From Gammaproteobacteria bacterium (GTDB taxonomy: Bacteria; Pseudomonadota; Gammaproteobacteria; Beggiatoales; Beggiatoaceae): a stretch of 37,081 nt of DNA. A program made the position numbers and the translations under genes. The stretch covers positions 1 to 37,081 of the forward strand of contig QNES01000021.1 in NCBI GenBank assembly GCA_003645255.1, in the 5' to 3' direction. Below are positions 1 through 8,536 of the stretch, piece after piece. Numbering within the stretch: the first letter of the stretch is position 1; every line of letters starts with the position of its first letter. A model generated the notes under the pieces. It did no database searches and was not told the origin of the DNA. It saw only the letters and a program-made list of their open reading frames with translations.

Positions 1-1
1 T

Positions 2-718
2 AATTATTGGGTTATCGTGCCAGCGGCGGGTAGTGGTTCGCGGATGGCTAGTCAGCGTCCTAAACAATATTTACCCTTACATGGTAAACCCATTCTCCAA
101 CATACTTTAGAACGATTATGTTTGTCACGCATTGCAGGTATTGTCGTTTGTTTAGCAAAAGAGGATGCTTATTGGGAAACGGTGACTTTACCTAGAACGG
201 TCTTATGTGTTGATGGTGGAACTGAACGCTGCCATTCAGTATTAAACGGCTTAGAAGCTTTACAACATGCAGAACCTAATGATTGGGTGTTAGTGCATGA
301 TGCGGCGCGTCCTTGTGTGCGACAAGCGGATATTGAAAAATTGATGAACCAATTGGCTGATCACCCAGTTGGTGGACTTTTAGCCGTACCAGTATGCGAT
401 ACTATAAAACGGGCATGGAAAAATCATTCTAATACTCATTCATTTGGGAAAAAACAAAATATAGAAATCGGAGAAACGGTTAACCGTGAAGGTCTGTGGC
501 ATGCCCTCACGCCACAAATGTTTCGAGTAAAAACATTGTATCAGGCTTTACAAAGCATATTAAATAAGGGAGAATTAGTGACCGATGAAGCACAAGCGAT
601 AGAAAAAATGGGATTGCGCCCTGTATTAATTGAAGGGCATCCGGATAATATTAAAATCACTCATCCACAAGATTTAAATTTAGCAGAATTATTTCTGCAA
701 CAACAGGCAAACACGTAG
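2..718 (+). CDS. ispD: 2-C-methyl-D-erythritol 4-phosphate cytidylyltransferase (5' end outside window)
   Basis: IspD transfers CMP from CTP to methylerythritol phosphate, the third step of the MEP pathway to isoprenoids, in the cytosol. The frame is open to the window edge and reads NYWVIVPAAGSGSRM, so the GTG at 17 is an internal valine and the true start lies a few codons upstream. Visible family signatures are the glycine-rich CTP loop PAAGSGSRM followed by PKQYL, the DGG..R segment, VLVHDAARPC, the GLWHALTPQ block, TDEA, and EGHPDNIKIT near the C-terminus. The length fits a nearly complete protein of about 235-240 residues. The usual neighbour ispF does not follow; a palindromic repeat and a convergent gene do. 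Identification is firm. Confidence 0.95.
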   Translation, partial: NYWVIVPAAGSGSRMASQRPKQYLPLHGKPILQHTLERLCLSRIAGIVVCLAKEDAYWETVTLPRTVLCVDGGTERCHSVLNGLEALQHAEPNDWVLVHDAARPCVRQADIEKLMNQLADHPVGGLLAVPVCDTIKRAWKNHSNTHSFGKKQNIEIGETVNREGLWHALTPQMFRVKTLYQALQSILNKGELVTDEAQAIEKMGLRPVLIEGHPDNIKITHPQDLNLAELFLQQQANT

Positions 719-721
719 GGC

Positions 722-752
722 AAACCTGACATGTTTCAGAAACCTGTCAGGT
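722..752. repeat. CCTGNCAGG palindromic repeat, degenerate copy
   Basis: This is an imperfect inverted repeat made of AAACCTGACATGTTT and AACCTGTCAGGT, lying between the convergent ends of ispD and the exoprotein gene. It is a diverged member of the family best seen at 9526-9558, and its position suits a transcript end. Confidence 0.55.
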
Positions 753-772
753 CTAAAACCTGTTAATTCAAA

Positions 773-3511
773 TTAAAATAACTGTTTGGGAACAATATTA
801 TTCTCTTTTACAGCTTGGCTTTTGACAGAAAAATCGGTTTTGTTATGCGACGATTGAAGCAATGCAGGTTGACATCCTGTCACTAATGCAACTAAAGGAA
901 AAGATTTTGTAGTCGGCGCATTTTTATCTTGCTGGGCTTGATGCGTTTTAACAGGTACCGGTAATGCATTGAATAACAGGGGACCACTCCCAAATAAATC
1001 TGTGACAGCGTTAGAGGTACCTTGGCTCGGAATTAACAAAAAACGACTGAGATTTTCAGCCACTCGTTGACCACAGGGCGTATTCATTAGAGCACTGGCA
1101 TCAAAAAAAGTAGCGGGTAAGGCAAAGAAACCTTCAACAGCAGTGTTATCGGGAGTATTAATAATCACCACACCATCAACTCCAAATTCTGAAGAAGCAT
1201 TAATGACATCTTCTACGGCTTCCCCTGTAAAGTTATAAATGCCGGTAGTCGTGACATCAATATTACCCCCTTTGCCTTTTTTAGCTTTGGCAAATATTTG
1301 AGCACCACTTAACACAACAAATTCTGGACTGGCAGTAATATTACCCCCACCCCCAAAATCTTCATTGACACTGGTCGTGATTTGACTATTAATCAGATAG
1401 ACATAACTTGGAGCGCTGATCGTTAAATTACCCCCATCAGCACTTTCAGCCTTCGTTTCGATAGAAGAACCATTACGCATTACCAGCTTGTCTTCTAAAA
1501 TTATGGCTATTTGCCCTGCATTACCTTGAGCTTCACTGAAGGCAGTAATGATAGCTTTATCAGTCAACATGAGGGTATTGCTTTGAATACTGACATTGCC
1601 CCCTTGGGCTGATCCATAAGTACCTGCATTGATCTCAGCTTGATCGATTAAATGTAAATCACCGGCTATCAATACAATCGTGCCACCATCGCCTGCATTA
1701 TCCGTTTGACCTTGTGAAGTCGTAAAAAGACCACTACGAAAGCTATCTTCACTTTGGTCATGACCCGTAAAAGTGGCACTTTTAGCGACTTTGACCACAA
1801 CAGCGCCACCTTGTCCCGGACCAAAGCTACTCGTGCCTATTTGTGCGCCATCACTGATTTGTAAACGCCCTGCCGTTAATTCAATGGTGCCGCCATCACC
1901 TGCATCTTTTGTTCTACCAACCGTTTGCGCCGTTATATAACTACCATAGCCAGCACTATCTAAACCTTCCAATTTGACTTGATCACTGACTTGAATTTGG
2001 ATATGACCGCCTTGACCGGTTCCACCGCCGTCTGCACTGATATGACTTCCCTCAGTGACACTTAACTGTTTAGCGTCTAAGCTAATACGACCACCATCCC
2101 CTGAACCGGCACTGCTTGTCGAAATGCTGCTGGTAAATCCTCGTCTATCCTCACCCGATAAGGTGACATTGCCAATGGCTTTAATATTGATTTGCCCTCC
2201 TTGACCGGTACCATAAGTGAATGCGCCTATCTGTGCGCCATCTTTTAGGGATAATTGTTCGGATTCAAGAACAATGGTGCCACCTTGCCCTGCATTTTCC
2301 ATTTTGCCCCGGGTATTTGTCGCAATCGCACTGCCCTGCCCCAAAGCACCTAGTCCAGAAAGCGTAATGGAATCAGTCGCCTGAATGTTAATATAACCCC
2401 CTTGCCCAGTTTCCATATTCATCGCATTGATATTGGCACCGTCTTCTAAATGTAAGGCACCTGTTTCTAATTCGATAGAACCAGCATCTCCTTCCTTCAT
2501 TGATCCAGCCACAATTCCACTGGCGTTGACTCGTCCAGTCGTTGAAATTTTTTTATAACCAGAAAATGTAATCAATCCATCGACTTTAATTTTTATCATA
2601 CCCCCTGGCTGACTTCCCAGGGCATTACTGAGAAACCGACTACCACGCCTTGCGATTAATTCACCCGCTTGCACATCAATTTTACCACCTTCAGCAAGAT
2701 CGGCTGTAGTAGCTTGCACGGTGGTATTATCCAGAAAAAACTCCCCCGCACGGATATAAATACCACTATGACGACCACCATGATTCACACTTAAATTGGA
2801 ATTTTGTAGAGTAATAGGACCAGGTTGGGCGGATAATGTTAAATCTTCTAGCAATGGTACCACCTCACCGGCGGATGCAACGCTTGCCATATTGATACGT
2901 CCAGAAGTTGCTCTTAACAAAAAATTATTGGCTTCAATGGGACCCCCTATGAGAGAAAGCGTGTTGCCTGGGGTAGCATTCAAGCGACTACCTTCAATAA
3001 ATAACGAGCTGGGAGAATCCGTCAAAAAACCAAATGCTGAGACGGGTGCCACACTTAATACACTCTCATGAGGATTTAGCGCATTAAATTGACCACCATC
3101 TTGTAAATACAATGTATCAGCAGTGCTAGCATGGAAAGAACCTGGTATATCCAGTTTAGCATTGGCTCCAAACATCATGCCGGCTGGATTAATTAAATAA
3201 ACATCGGCATCTGGAATTGTACTTCGGAGTAAGCCATCAATACTTGAAGGGCTACCACCTGTCACGCGACTGATAACATGACTAATCTGTTCAGGACCAG
3301 AAAATGTCGCACTTTCGTCCAGATTAAGATTGAATTGATCAAAACTATGAAATAGATTAGTACCGTGTTGTTGCCCAAAATCAGCACCAATGGTATAATC
3401 AGGTCCATCCAGGGCAACGCGAGGGCCCAAGGTGCCGTCCAGCGTGACTTCCGCCTGGAGGTTTGTAACAGATAATAAGCTTACAATAAATAAGGAAATA
3501 AATAATTTCAT
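773..3511 (-). CDS. Secreted filamentous-haemagglutinin-type exoprotein (TPS-domain, TpsA-like)
   Basis: The 912-residue protein has a Sec signal peptide (residues 1-20, cleavage after LQA) followed by a two-partner-secretion haemagglutination-activity domain (about 21-200) with the hallmark NPAGMMFG at 108-115. Residues 342-670 hold five tandem units of about 65 residues, each starting near a GDGGTIxL motif and containing DGAQI and GTGQGG, as expected of a right-handed beta-helix. The C-terminal part has a conserved Cys-Gly (about 813) and a second Cys near 876, typical of TpsA-like proteins of cyanobacteria and Thiotrichales. It is expected to be exported by an FhaC/TpsB-type outer-membrane channel, but no such gene lies in the window. 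The role (adhesin or sheath protein) is inferred; the family call is firm. Confidence 0.9.
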   Translation of the reverse strand: MKLFISLFIVSLLSVTNLQAEVTLDGTLGPRVALDGPDYTIGADFGQQHGTNLFHSFDQFNLNLDESATFSGPEQISHVISRVTGGSPSSIDGLLRSTIPDADVYLINPAGMMFGANAKLDIPGSFHASTADTLYLQDGGQFNALNPHESVLSVAPVSAFGFLTDSPSSLFIEGSRLNATPGNTLSLIGGPIEANNFLLRATSGRINMASVASAGEVVPLLEDLTLSAQPGPITLQNSNLSVNHGGRHSGIYIRAGEFFLDNTTVQATTADLAEGGKIDVQAGELIARRGSRFLSNALGSQPGGMIKIKVDGLITFSGYKKISTTGRVNASGIVAGSMKEGDAGSIELETGALHLEDGANINAMNMETGQGGYINIQATDSITLSGLGALGQGSAIATNTRGKMENAGQGGTIVLESEQLSLKDGAQIGAFTYGTGQGGQINIKAIGNVTLSGEDRRGFTSSISTSSAGSGDGGRISLDAKQLSVTEGSHISADGGGTGQGGHIQIQVSDQVKLEGLDSAGYGSYITAQTVGRTKDAGDGGTIELTAGRLQISDGAQIGTSSFGPGQGGAVVVKVAKSATFTGHDQSEDSFRSGLFTTSQGQTDNAGDGGTIVLIAGDLHLIDQAEINAGTYGSAQGGNVSIQSNTLMLTDKAIITAFSEAQGNAGQIAIILEDKLVMRNGSSIETKAESADGGNLTISAPSYVYLINSQITTSVNEDFGGGGNITASPEFVVLSGAQIFAKAKKGKGGNIDVTTTGIYNFTGEAVEDVINASSEFGVDGVVIINTPDNTAVEGFFALPATFFDASALMNTPCGQRVAENLSRFLLIPSQGTSNAVTDLFGSGPLLFNALPVPVKTHQAQQDKNAPTTKSFPLVALVTGCQPALLQSSHNKTDFSVKSQAVKENNIVPKQLF

Positions 3512-3558
3512 GAGTATGTATGTCCTGTTTTGAAAAAAATGCTTACCTTAAAGCAAGC

Positions 3559-3580
3559 GTAGGGTGCGTCCCACGCACCA
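3559..3580. repeat. GTAGGGTGCGT-type hairpin repeat
   Basis: The stem GGTGCGT / ACGCACC has a CCC loop and is perfect over 7 bp. It belongs to a loose group of short hairpins that begin with GTAGGG. A second, slightly diverged copy is at 3758-3780. Confidence 0.6.
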
Positions 3581-3603
3581 TTCATCGAACATAAGCATTA
3601 TAT

Positions 3604-3632
3604 AAAAAAAGGCAATCTGTCGGATTGCCTTT
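3604..3632 (-). terminator. Intrinsic terminator, minus-strand direction
   Basis: A perfect 10-bp stem (AAAGGCAATC at 3608-3617, GATTGCCTTT at 3623-3632, 5-nt loop) is followed on the minus strand by a run of seven T. It would end transcription from the ATPase gene and insulate the exoprotein gene downstream. Confidence 0.7.
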
Positions 3633-3644
3633 AATAAAAATATT

Positions 3645-3729
3645 GTCTGAATCAGAATTTTCAAAATGTTTGGGGTTAATTGTGTTTTAATTCTGTGAAT
3701 TCTTAAATTCTGTGAATTCTGATTCAGAC
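3645..3729. repeat. MITE-like inverted-repeat element (85 bp)
   Basis: The ends GTCTGAATCAGAATT (3645-3659) and AATTCTGATTCAGAC (3715-3729) form a perfect 15-bp inverted repeat. The inside carries a direct repeat of ATTCTGTGAATTCT. It has no coding capacity and resembles a small non-autonomous mobile palindrome. Confidence 0.6.
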
Positions 3730-3757
3730 TGTTAATTATTAGATAGAACCAACAAAC

Positions 3758-3780
3758 GTAGGATGCCTCCCACGCACCAT
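3758..3780. repeat. GTAGGATGCCT-type hairpin repeat, degenerate
   Basis: This is a diverged copy of the hairpin at 3559-3580, ending in the same CCCACGCACCAT, next to the 3' end of the ATPase gene. The two copies bracket the element at 3645-3729. Confidence 0.5.
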
Positions 3781-3786
3781 ACAGGT

Positions 3787-5028
3787 TTACAATGCGAAAT
3801 TATTTTTTTGAACAGAACTAAAACCGGGACTCCAAAATTCCAACGCCTTTTGTTCAGTCGGTTTAGTGAATACCGGTTGCCCCATCTCATCACGTTCTAC
3901 TAATATAATATGCTCTAGCTGTAGTAAATCCAGAATATACGGAGAATGAGTCGTTACAATTATCTGTGCTTTACCCGATTCCACGATATGATGTATTTCT
4001 TTTACAATCATGTGAAGAGTACGCGGTTCTAAACCATTTTCAATTTCTTCAATCACAATCAAGGGAGGTGGTTTGGGATGACGCAACAACGCAAGTAGTG
4101 CCACAGTCCGCAAAGTGCCTGTCGATAATAACCATTCTGCAATTTTGCATTCTCCCTCCGTTAGCTGTAAATAAACACTGCGTTCTAATTCTGTACTCAA
4201 AACCACTTGCAAATCTTTCGCATACGGCAATAGAGATTGTAATGTTTTTAAAATACTATCATAAGTACTTGGGCTTAATCTACGAATGTTTAATAAATAC
4301 CTGGCGAGGTTAGAACCGTATTTATTGAGTCGCATATCACCGCTCATTCGTTTTTGCACTCTTGATGTATCCACCCTATCGGGATTGAGTGTGAGAAATT
4401 GCCAATCAAAACTATCCCAGAAGCGTTTATTTTTATTGATGCTTTTTAACCATGTTATCAGCCTCATTTCTGAAGAGGGATTTTGTATAGTGTTAACATA
4501 CCGTGATAGTGCAGCCCATAATGCGGAATTAGCCCTTGACAAGATTGAAAACTCACTGCCGGCAGGGGCAGAAAAATCAAATGACTCAATTTCTGGAAAA
4601 TAAAAGGCATTATTTGTTTGACGTTCTACTATCAACTTCTCCTCAAAAAATAGCTTTTCACTCTGGATAAAGATATCCTGTTTCTCTCCAAGAGTCACTG
4701 ACATATTAGCGCGAAATATCGAATTATCCATTTTTTGGCACAATTCAAATACCATAGGATTCGTTTCATAAGCACTATCACCCAATGTTTTTAACTCGTG
4801 TGGATTCATTCGATTACGCACCTGTTCAAAGCCCCGCCAACGATTCATAGCAATATCTAAACCCTGCTTAATAATCGTTTGGTAAGTTTCCAAAGCTTCA
4901 ATGAAACTACTTTTGCCAGAGCCATTATTACCCATAAAAACGGTTAAGGGTGAAAGTTCAAGCGTGCCACTGTCTCGAATCGCTTTAAAATTTTTGATTC
5001 TGAAGCTCTTAATAGTTAAATTATTCAT
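3787..5028 (-). CDS. AAA family ATPase (SMC/OLD-like, stand-alone)
   Basis: This is an ABC/SMC-type ATPase of 413 residues. It begins IKSFRIKNFKAIRD, then has Walker A GNNGSGKSS (33-41), a signature-like LSTGTLR segment, Walker B LIVIEEIENGLEP and the switch histidine in IIVTTHSPYILDLL. Such proteins (AAA_15/AAA_21) often act with a nuclease in DNA maintenance or phage defence, but no TOPRIM nuclease is fused (the C-terminus ends soon after the switch motif) and none is adjacent. I chose ATG 5028 because homology begins there; a TTG at 5079 would add 17 residues. The region in front of the start (5041-5092) resembles the 62-bp leader repeated at 15757 and 16207. The partner and function are unknown. 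Confidence 0.85.
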   Translation of the reverse strand: MNNLTIKSFRIKNFKAIRDSGTLELSPLTVFMGNNGSGKSSFIEALETYQTIIKQGLDIAMNRWRGFEQVRNRMNPHELKTLGDSAYETNPMVFELCQKMDNSIFRANMSVTLGEKQDIFIQSEKLFFEEKLIVERQTNNAFYFPEIESFDFSAPAGSEFSILSRANSALWAALSRYVNTIQNPSSEMRLITWLKSINKNKRFWDSFDWQFLTLNPDRVDTSRVQKRMSGDMRLNKYGSNLARYLLNIRRLSPSTYDSILKTLQSLLPYAKDLQVVLSTELERSVYLQLTEGECKIAEWLLSTGTLRTVALLALLRHPKPPPLIVIEEIENGLEPRTLHMIVKEIHHIVESGKAQIIVTTHSPYILDLLQLEHIILVERDEMGQPVFTKPTEQKALEFWSPGFSSVQKNNFAL

Positions 5029-5040
5029 TTTATCAAATTT

Positions 5041-5092
5041 TTGTTCTTGATGCTCAAGTTTTAAAACCGTGAACGACAAGGATTGTATATAA
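5041..5092 (-). promoter_or_regulatory. Diverged copy of the 62-bp leader repeat, upstream of the ATPase gene
   Basis: Compared with 15757-15818 and 16207-16268, this stretch keeps GATGNTCAAGTTTT at one end and the exact 17-mer ACAAGGATTGTATATAA (5076-5092) at the other, with gaps between. It ends just before the ATG of the ATPase gene. On the minus strand it contains TATACAAT, a possible -10 element. Its role as promoter or leader is inferred from position. Confidence 0.45.
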
Positions 5093-5098
5093 GTTTAA

Positions 5099-5120
5099 GG
5101 GCAGACCTGTATGTCTGCCC
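5099..5120. repeat. GGGCAGAC hairpin
   Basis: The stem GGGCAGAC / GTCTGCCC (8 bp, 6-nt loop) lies between the aldolase stop codon and the ATPase leader. A related GGCAGACACGCAGGTCTGCC hairpin occurs inside the element at 14412-14544. Confidence 0.55.
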
Positions 5121-5143
5121 TGACTTAACGACAAATAGCCTCC

Positions 5144-6097
5144 TTATTCAACAATCTCAGGCATGGTTAGCTTGTCATAAAACTCAGTATACTTCTCCTT
5201 ATCCGGACTAGCCCTCAAAGCCATCGCTGAGCGTGGGTGTTCATTCAACGTCCCTGTTATCATCATCGGTATGAGATAACCCCATTCTATCTCATTTCTC
5301 AATTGAACGAAATATTCCTCAATGAGTTTTAGGATGGGTCTGATGTTATACTTGGGATTCTTAAGAAAGCCAAGCAAGAGTTCAAGCGTACAATTACCAG
5401 CCCCTCGACCAATACCGTAAACAGAGCCATCTAATATATTAGACCCTTCAATAATCGCCTGAATAGTATTTCCAAAAGCCAATTGACGGTTATTGTGGCA
5501 ATGAATGCCTATCGTTTTGCCCGGCAATGCCCTCAAATACTTTTGCGTTAAAAACGTGATGTCTTCACAGTAAAAAGAACCGAAAGAGTCAACCAAATAC
5601 ACATAAGGAATTTCCGTTTGACTGATCTGTGAAAGAGCCTCATCAATATCTTTTTCAAGATTGGTTGAAACAGCCATCAAGTTAAGGGTGACATCTTTAT
5701 AGCCCTTATCCAGAATCTGATTAGCCAGGGCAATACCTTTATCAACATCTTTGATATAGCAAGCGACACGCATCATATCAAAGATAGACTGTTCAGCAGA
5801 TAAAATATCTTCATCTCTGACTCTGCCAATATCTACCATACAGGATAGTTTTGACTTCAATTCAAGACCATCAAGGACCTTTCGTACATCATCTTCCCGA
5901 CAAAAACGCCACTTTCCATATTCTTTTGGATCAAACATGTCATCAGACGCTTTATATCCGATTTCCATGTAATCAACACCCGCTTCACAAACGGCTTGAT
6001 AGGTAGCACGTACCAACTCATCACTAAATTGCCATTTATTGATCAAACCACCATCTCGAATGGTGCAATCAAGTAGCTTTATTTCAGGTCTATACAT
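5144..6097 (-). CDS. HMGL-like / DmpG-type aldolase family protein
   Basis: This 317-residue TIM-barrel enzyme belongs to the HMG-CoA lyase/isopropylmalate synthase/4-hydroxy-2-oxovalerate aldolase superfamily. The N-terminal LLDCTIRDGG (8-17) supplies the metal-binding Asp and the catalytic Arg, and IGIHCHNN supplies the metal histidines (199 and 201). YLVDSFGSF (167-175) and GIGRGAGN (228-235) are further family signatures. No regulatory or acetaldehyde-channel domain follows. Stand-alone members of this type often lie in cell-surface sugar or lipopolysaccharide clusters, but no such genes are present here, so the substrate cannot be named. It is monocistronic or cotranscribed with the ATPase 115 bp downstream. 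Confidence 0.85.
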   Translation of the reverse strand: MYRPEIKLLDCTIRDGGLINKWQFSDELVRATYQAVCEAGVDYMEIGYKASDDMFDPKEYGKWRFCREDDVRKVLDGLELKSKLSCMVDIGRVRDEDILSAEQSIFDMMRVACYIKDVDKGIALANQILDKGYKDVTLNLMAVSTNLEKDIDEALSQISQTEIPYVYLVDSFGSFYCEDITFLTQKYLRALPGKTIGIHCHNNRQLAFGNTIQAIIEGSNILDGSVYGIGRGAGNCTLELLLGFLKNPKYNIRPILKLIEEYFVQLRNEIEWGYLIPMMITGTLNEHPRSAMALRASPDKEKYTEFYDKLTMPEIVE

Positions 6098-6631
6098 AGT
6101 TTAAGTTTGTTCCTGGTTATTAATAACTTATGTGAACTTTTTGAGCATTTTACCCGACATTAATTATAGTTTATGCTATCAATAAACGGTTTATTTCAAT
6201 TTTTTAATTCTACTCCGTATAAAAAACAAAATTTAATATTATTATAATTCTTATTCTTAATTGATTAGCAATTAATGTGATCGTTTTTTAAAAGGGCTTG
6301 AATAAATACTATTTTTTAACTGGAAACCAAGTTTTTTTAAAAAACGTGGTGCTAAAATAATTTATTTTTCTGAACATCTATAACAAAATTCGGGTTAATG
6401 TAGAAAAATGAAAAAAAAACCATATTATAGTTAAGAATCACATTTTTTGCTATAAACTCGATGTTTTAGTTTTTAAAATCAAAAGGCTTAAAGAAATACT
6501 CTATATAAGAAATCGGATTTTTGAAAAAATCGGATTTCTTATAGGTTCTATATCCCTGGCGTTCACCAAAAATAGAACATTGAGTATAAATTAAATTCAA
6601 TTGGTATATCACTTACAACTGAGATAACTTT
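6098..6631. other. 534-bp AT-rich intergenic region upstream of korA
   Basis: No open frame of coding character is visible on either strand. The region separates the divergent aldolase and korA genes and should hold both promoters, but no clear -35/-10 pair stands out. It contains the hairpin at 6504-6543 and a weak relative at about 6320-6350 (GGAAACCAAGT...). No riboswitch-like structure was recognised. Confidence 0.5.
6504..6543. repeat. GAAAT-type hairpin repeat
   Basis: The 19-bp arms TATAAGAAATCGGATTTTT and AAAAATCGGATTTCTTATA pair with a single mismatch and a 2-nt spacer. It belongs to the intergenic family also seen at 25842, 31010, 34309 and 36736, and lies about 90 bp upstream of korA. 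Confidence 0.7.
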
Positions 6632-8536
6632 ATGAATAAACCATTGGAAGCATCGGCTGAAAATACCTCAACCAAGCAGCCAAAGCGAATTGATGAACAT
6701 ATTGTAGAAATCGTTAGCGACTCAGGAGAAGGCGCACAAAAAGCAGGGCAAACATTTGGTAACATCAGTGCTAAAATGGGCAATGGTGTCTGGACGGTTG
6801 AAATTATCCCGGCTGAAATTCAACCACCTGCTCGTTCACCTGCTGGTGCCAGTGGTATTCGTGTCCGTTTAGGCTCACATCACATGACGAATATGGGAGA
6901 TGCCGCAGATATGGCAGTGGCACTTAACGAACAAGTCCTTTATTCCCGTATCGCCACTCATGCCTACAAGCCAGGAACGGTTATTTTGTTGGAAAACAAA
7001 TGGCTTACCGATCCTAATCCTGAAATCAGGAAACAATATCAAACCTCGGTGGCAGAATTTCGTGAAAATGGTTTGATCGTTCAGGAAGTGCCTATGGAAG
7101 AAGAATGCCTAAAAATTACGCCCAACCCCCGCCGGGGAAAAAACATGTTTGTATTAGGTATGCTTTGTTATATCTATAGTCGGGAGTTAGAAAGGGCTAA
7201 TCAGGAAATCGAAGCCACTTTTGGGCAAAAAGGCAAAAAAGTGGTTGAAAACAATCAACAACTACTTAAATCCGGTTATGAATATGCCAAAGAAAACCTG
7301 GATTATTGGTATGAAGTGCCGCCTTGGGAGCGTGATTCAAACGAGCCTTTGATAGTGACTAATGGTAATCAAGCTATGGGATTGGGGGTTATGGCTTCAG
7401 GGATGGACCTGGTGTCTATGTATCCGATAACACCGGCTACGTCAGCATCACACTATCTGGCTGAAGTTTATGATAAAGTCGGTGGATTTGTACATCAGGC
7501 AGAAGATGAAATTGCCGCGGTTGGATTTGCCATCGGTTCTTCGTATGCAGGTAAAACGGCTTGTACCATCACTTCAGGTCCAGGTTTAGCCTTAAAAACA
7601 GAATTTCTTGCCCTGGCAGTGATGGCGGAAATACCATTGGTTGTCGGCGTGGTACAACGAGGCGGACCATCTACGGGTTTACCGACTAAAGTTGAACAAG
7701 GAGATTTATTAGCTTCTTTATATGGTGAGCCTGGTGATGCACCTAAAGTGGTTATTGCAGCAGCGACGATTGAAGAATGCTTTCATTTTGTCATCATGGC
7801 GCGTAAGCTTGCTGAAACATTTCGTACCCCTGTCATTTTGCTCACAGATGCTAACTTGGGAACAGGGGTGCAGCCTTATCCCCGTCCAAAAGCAAAGGCT
7901 GAATGGATGGCGGCACCGGTTGATCAATCCGCTTGGAAAAAAGAAACACCGCCTTTTGATTGGAATGAAGAAACCGGCTTATCACCGCGCCCCATTGTTG
8001 GGCAAGCTGATGGGCAATATGTTTTAACCGGGTTGGCACATACTAATCAAAGTAAAGTGGCTTATGATCGTGAATCTAACCAGCGTGGTTGTAATATGCG
8101 TAGCCGCAAATTAGCAGCCCTTTATAGTACCTTGAAACCACCCAAAGTACACGGCGCGGAAGAAGGTGATTTGTTGATTGTGGGTTGGGGTTCAACTTTG
8201 GGTGCGATTGAAGAAGCGGTTGATAGAATAAGGGCAGAAGATCATAAAGTCTCTTCCCTACACCTACGCTTCCTATCGCCACTTGAACCGGGCTTAAAGG
8301 AGATATTTGCTCGCTTCAAAAACATTTTAACCGTCGAAATTAATTACAGTGATGAAGCCGATGCACCGCTTATCAACCCAGGTAATCGGCGTTATTCGCA
8401 ACTGTCTATCCTTCTGAGAACACAAACTTTAGTTGATGTGGACTGTTGGACCAATGTTTATGGGCAACCGATGCAGCCGGGATTAATTTATGACGAACTG
8501 ATCCGTCGTATCAAAGCAATGAAAGGAGAAAAATAA
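6632..8536 (+). CDS. korA: 2-oxoacid (2-oxoglutarate):ferredoxin oxidoreductase, fused gamma-alpha subunit
   Basis: With KorB it interconverts a 2-oxoacid plus CoA and acyl-CoA plus CO2 using ferredoxin, in the cytosol. The 634-residue chain carries the gamma domain first (about 20-200, with GSHHMTNMGDAADM at 82-95) and the alpha domain from about 237 (NGNQAMGLG, YPITPAT at 264-270, TSGPG, QRGGPSTGLPTKVEQGDL at 342-359), ending in a transketolase-C-like domain with LIVGWGSTLG. This is the architecture of the two-subunit OAFO family, which contains 2-oxoglutarate and 2-oxoacid enzymes. The name 2-oxoglutarate is the usual annotation, not proven by the sequence. A GAGATA stretch lies 8 nt before the ATG. 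The stop overlaps the korB start. Confidence 0.93.
   Translation: MNKPLEASAENTSTKQPKRIDEHIVEIVSDSGEGAQKAGQTFGNISAKMGNGVWTVEIIPAEIQPPARSPAGASGIRVRLGSHHMTNMGDAADMAVALNEQVLYSRIATHAYKPGTVILLENKWLTDPNPEIRKQYQTSVAEFRENGLIVQEVPMEEECLKITPNPRRGKNMFVLGMLCYIYSRELERANQEIEATFGQKGKKVVENNQQLLKSGYEYAKENLDYWYEVPPWERDSNEPLIVTNGNQAMGLGVMASGMDLVSMYPITPATSASHYLAEVYDKVGGFVHQAEDEIAAVGFAIGSSYAGKTACTITSGPGLALKTEFLALAVMAEIPLVVGVVQRGGPSTGLPTKVEQGDLLASLYGEPGDAPKVVIAAATIEECFHFVIMARKLAETFRTPVILLTDANLGTGVQPYPRPKAKAEWMAAPVDQSAWKKETPPFDWNEETGLSPRPIVGQADGQYVLTGLAHTNQSKVAYDRESNQRGCNMRSRKLAALYSTLKPPKVHGAEEGDLLIVGWGSTLGAIEEAVDRIRAEDHKVSSLHLRFLSPLEPGLKEIFARFKNILTVEINYSDEADAPLINPGNRRYSQLSILLRTQTLVDVDCWTNVYGQPMQPGLIYDELIRRIKAMKGEK

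Noticed and set aside
1100-2500. Periodic repeats that could suggest a CRISPR or satellite array
   Set aside because: They are codon-level repeats of the 65-residue beta-helix units inside an intact reading frame; the copies vary as protein repeats do.
2796-3071. 91-residue plus-strand frame inside the exoprotein gene
   Set aside because: It is antisense to a well-supported coding region, with no ribosome-binding site and no protein-like features.
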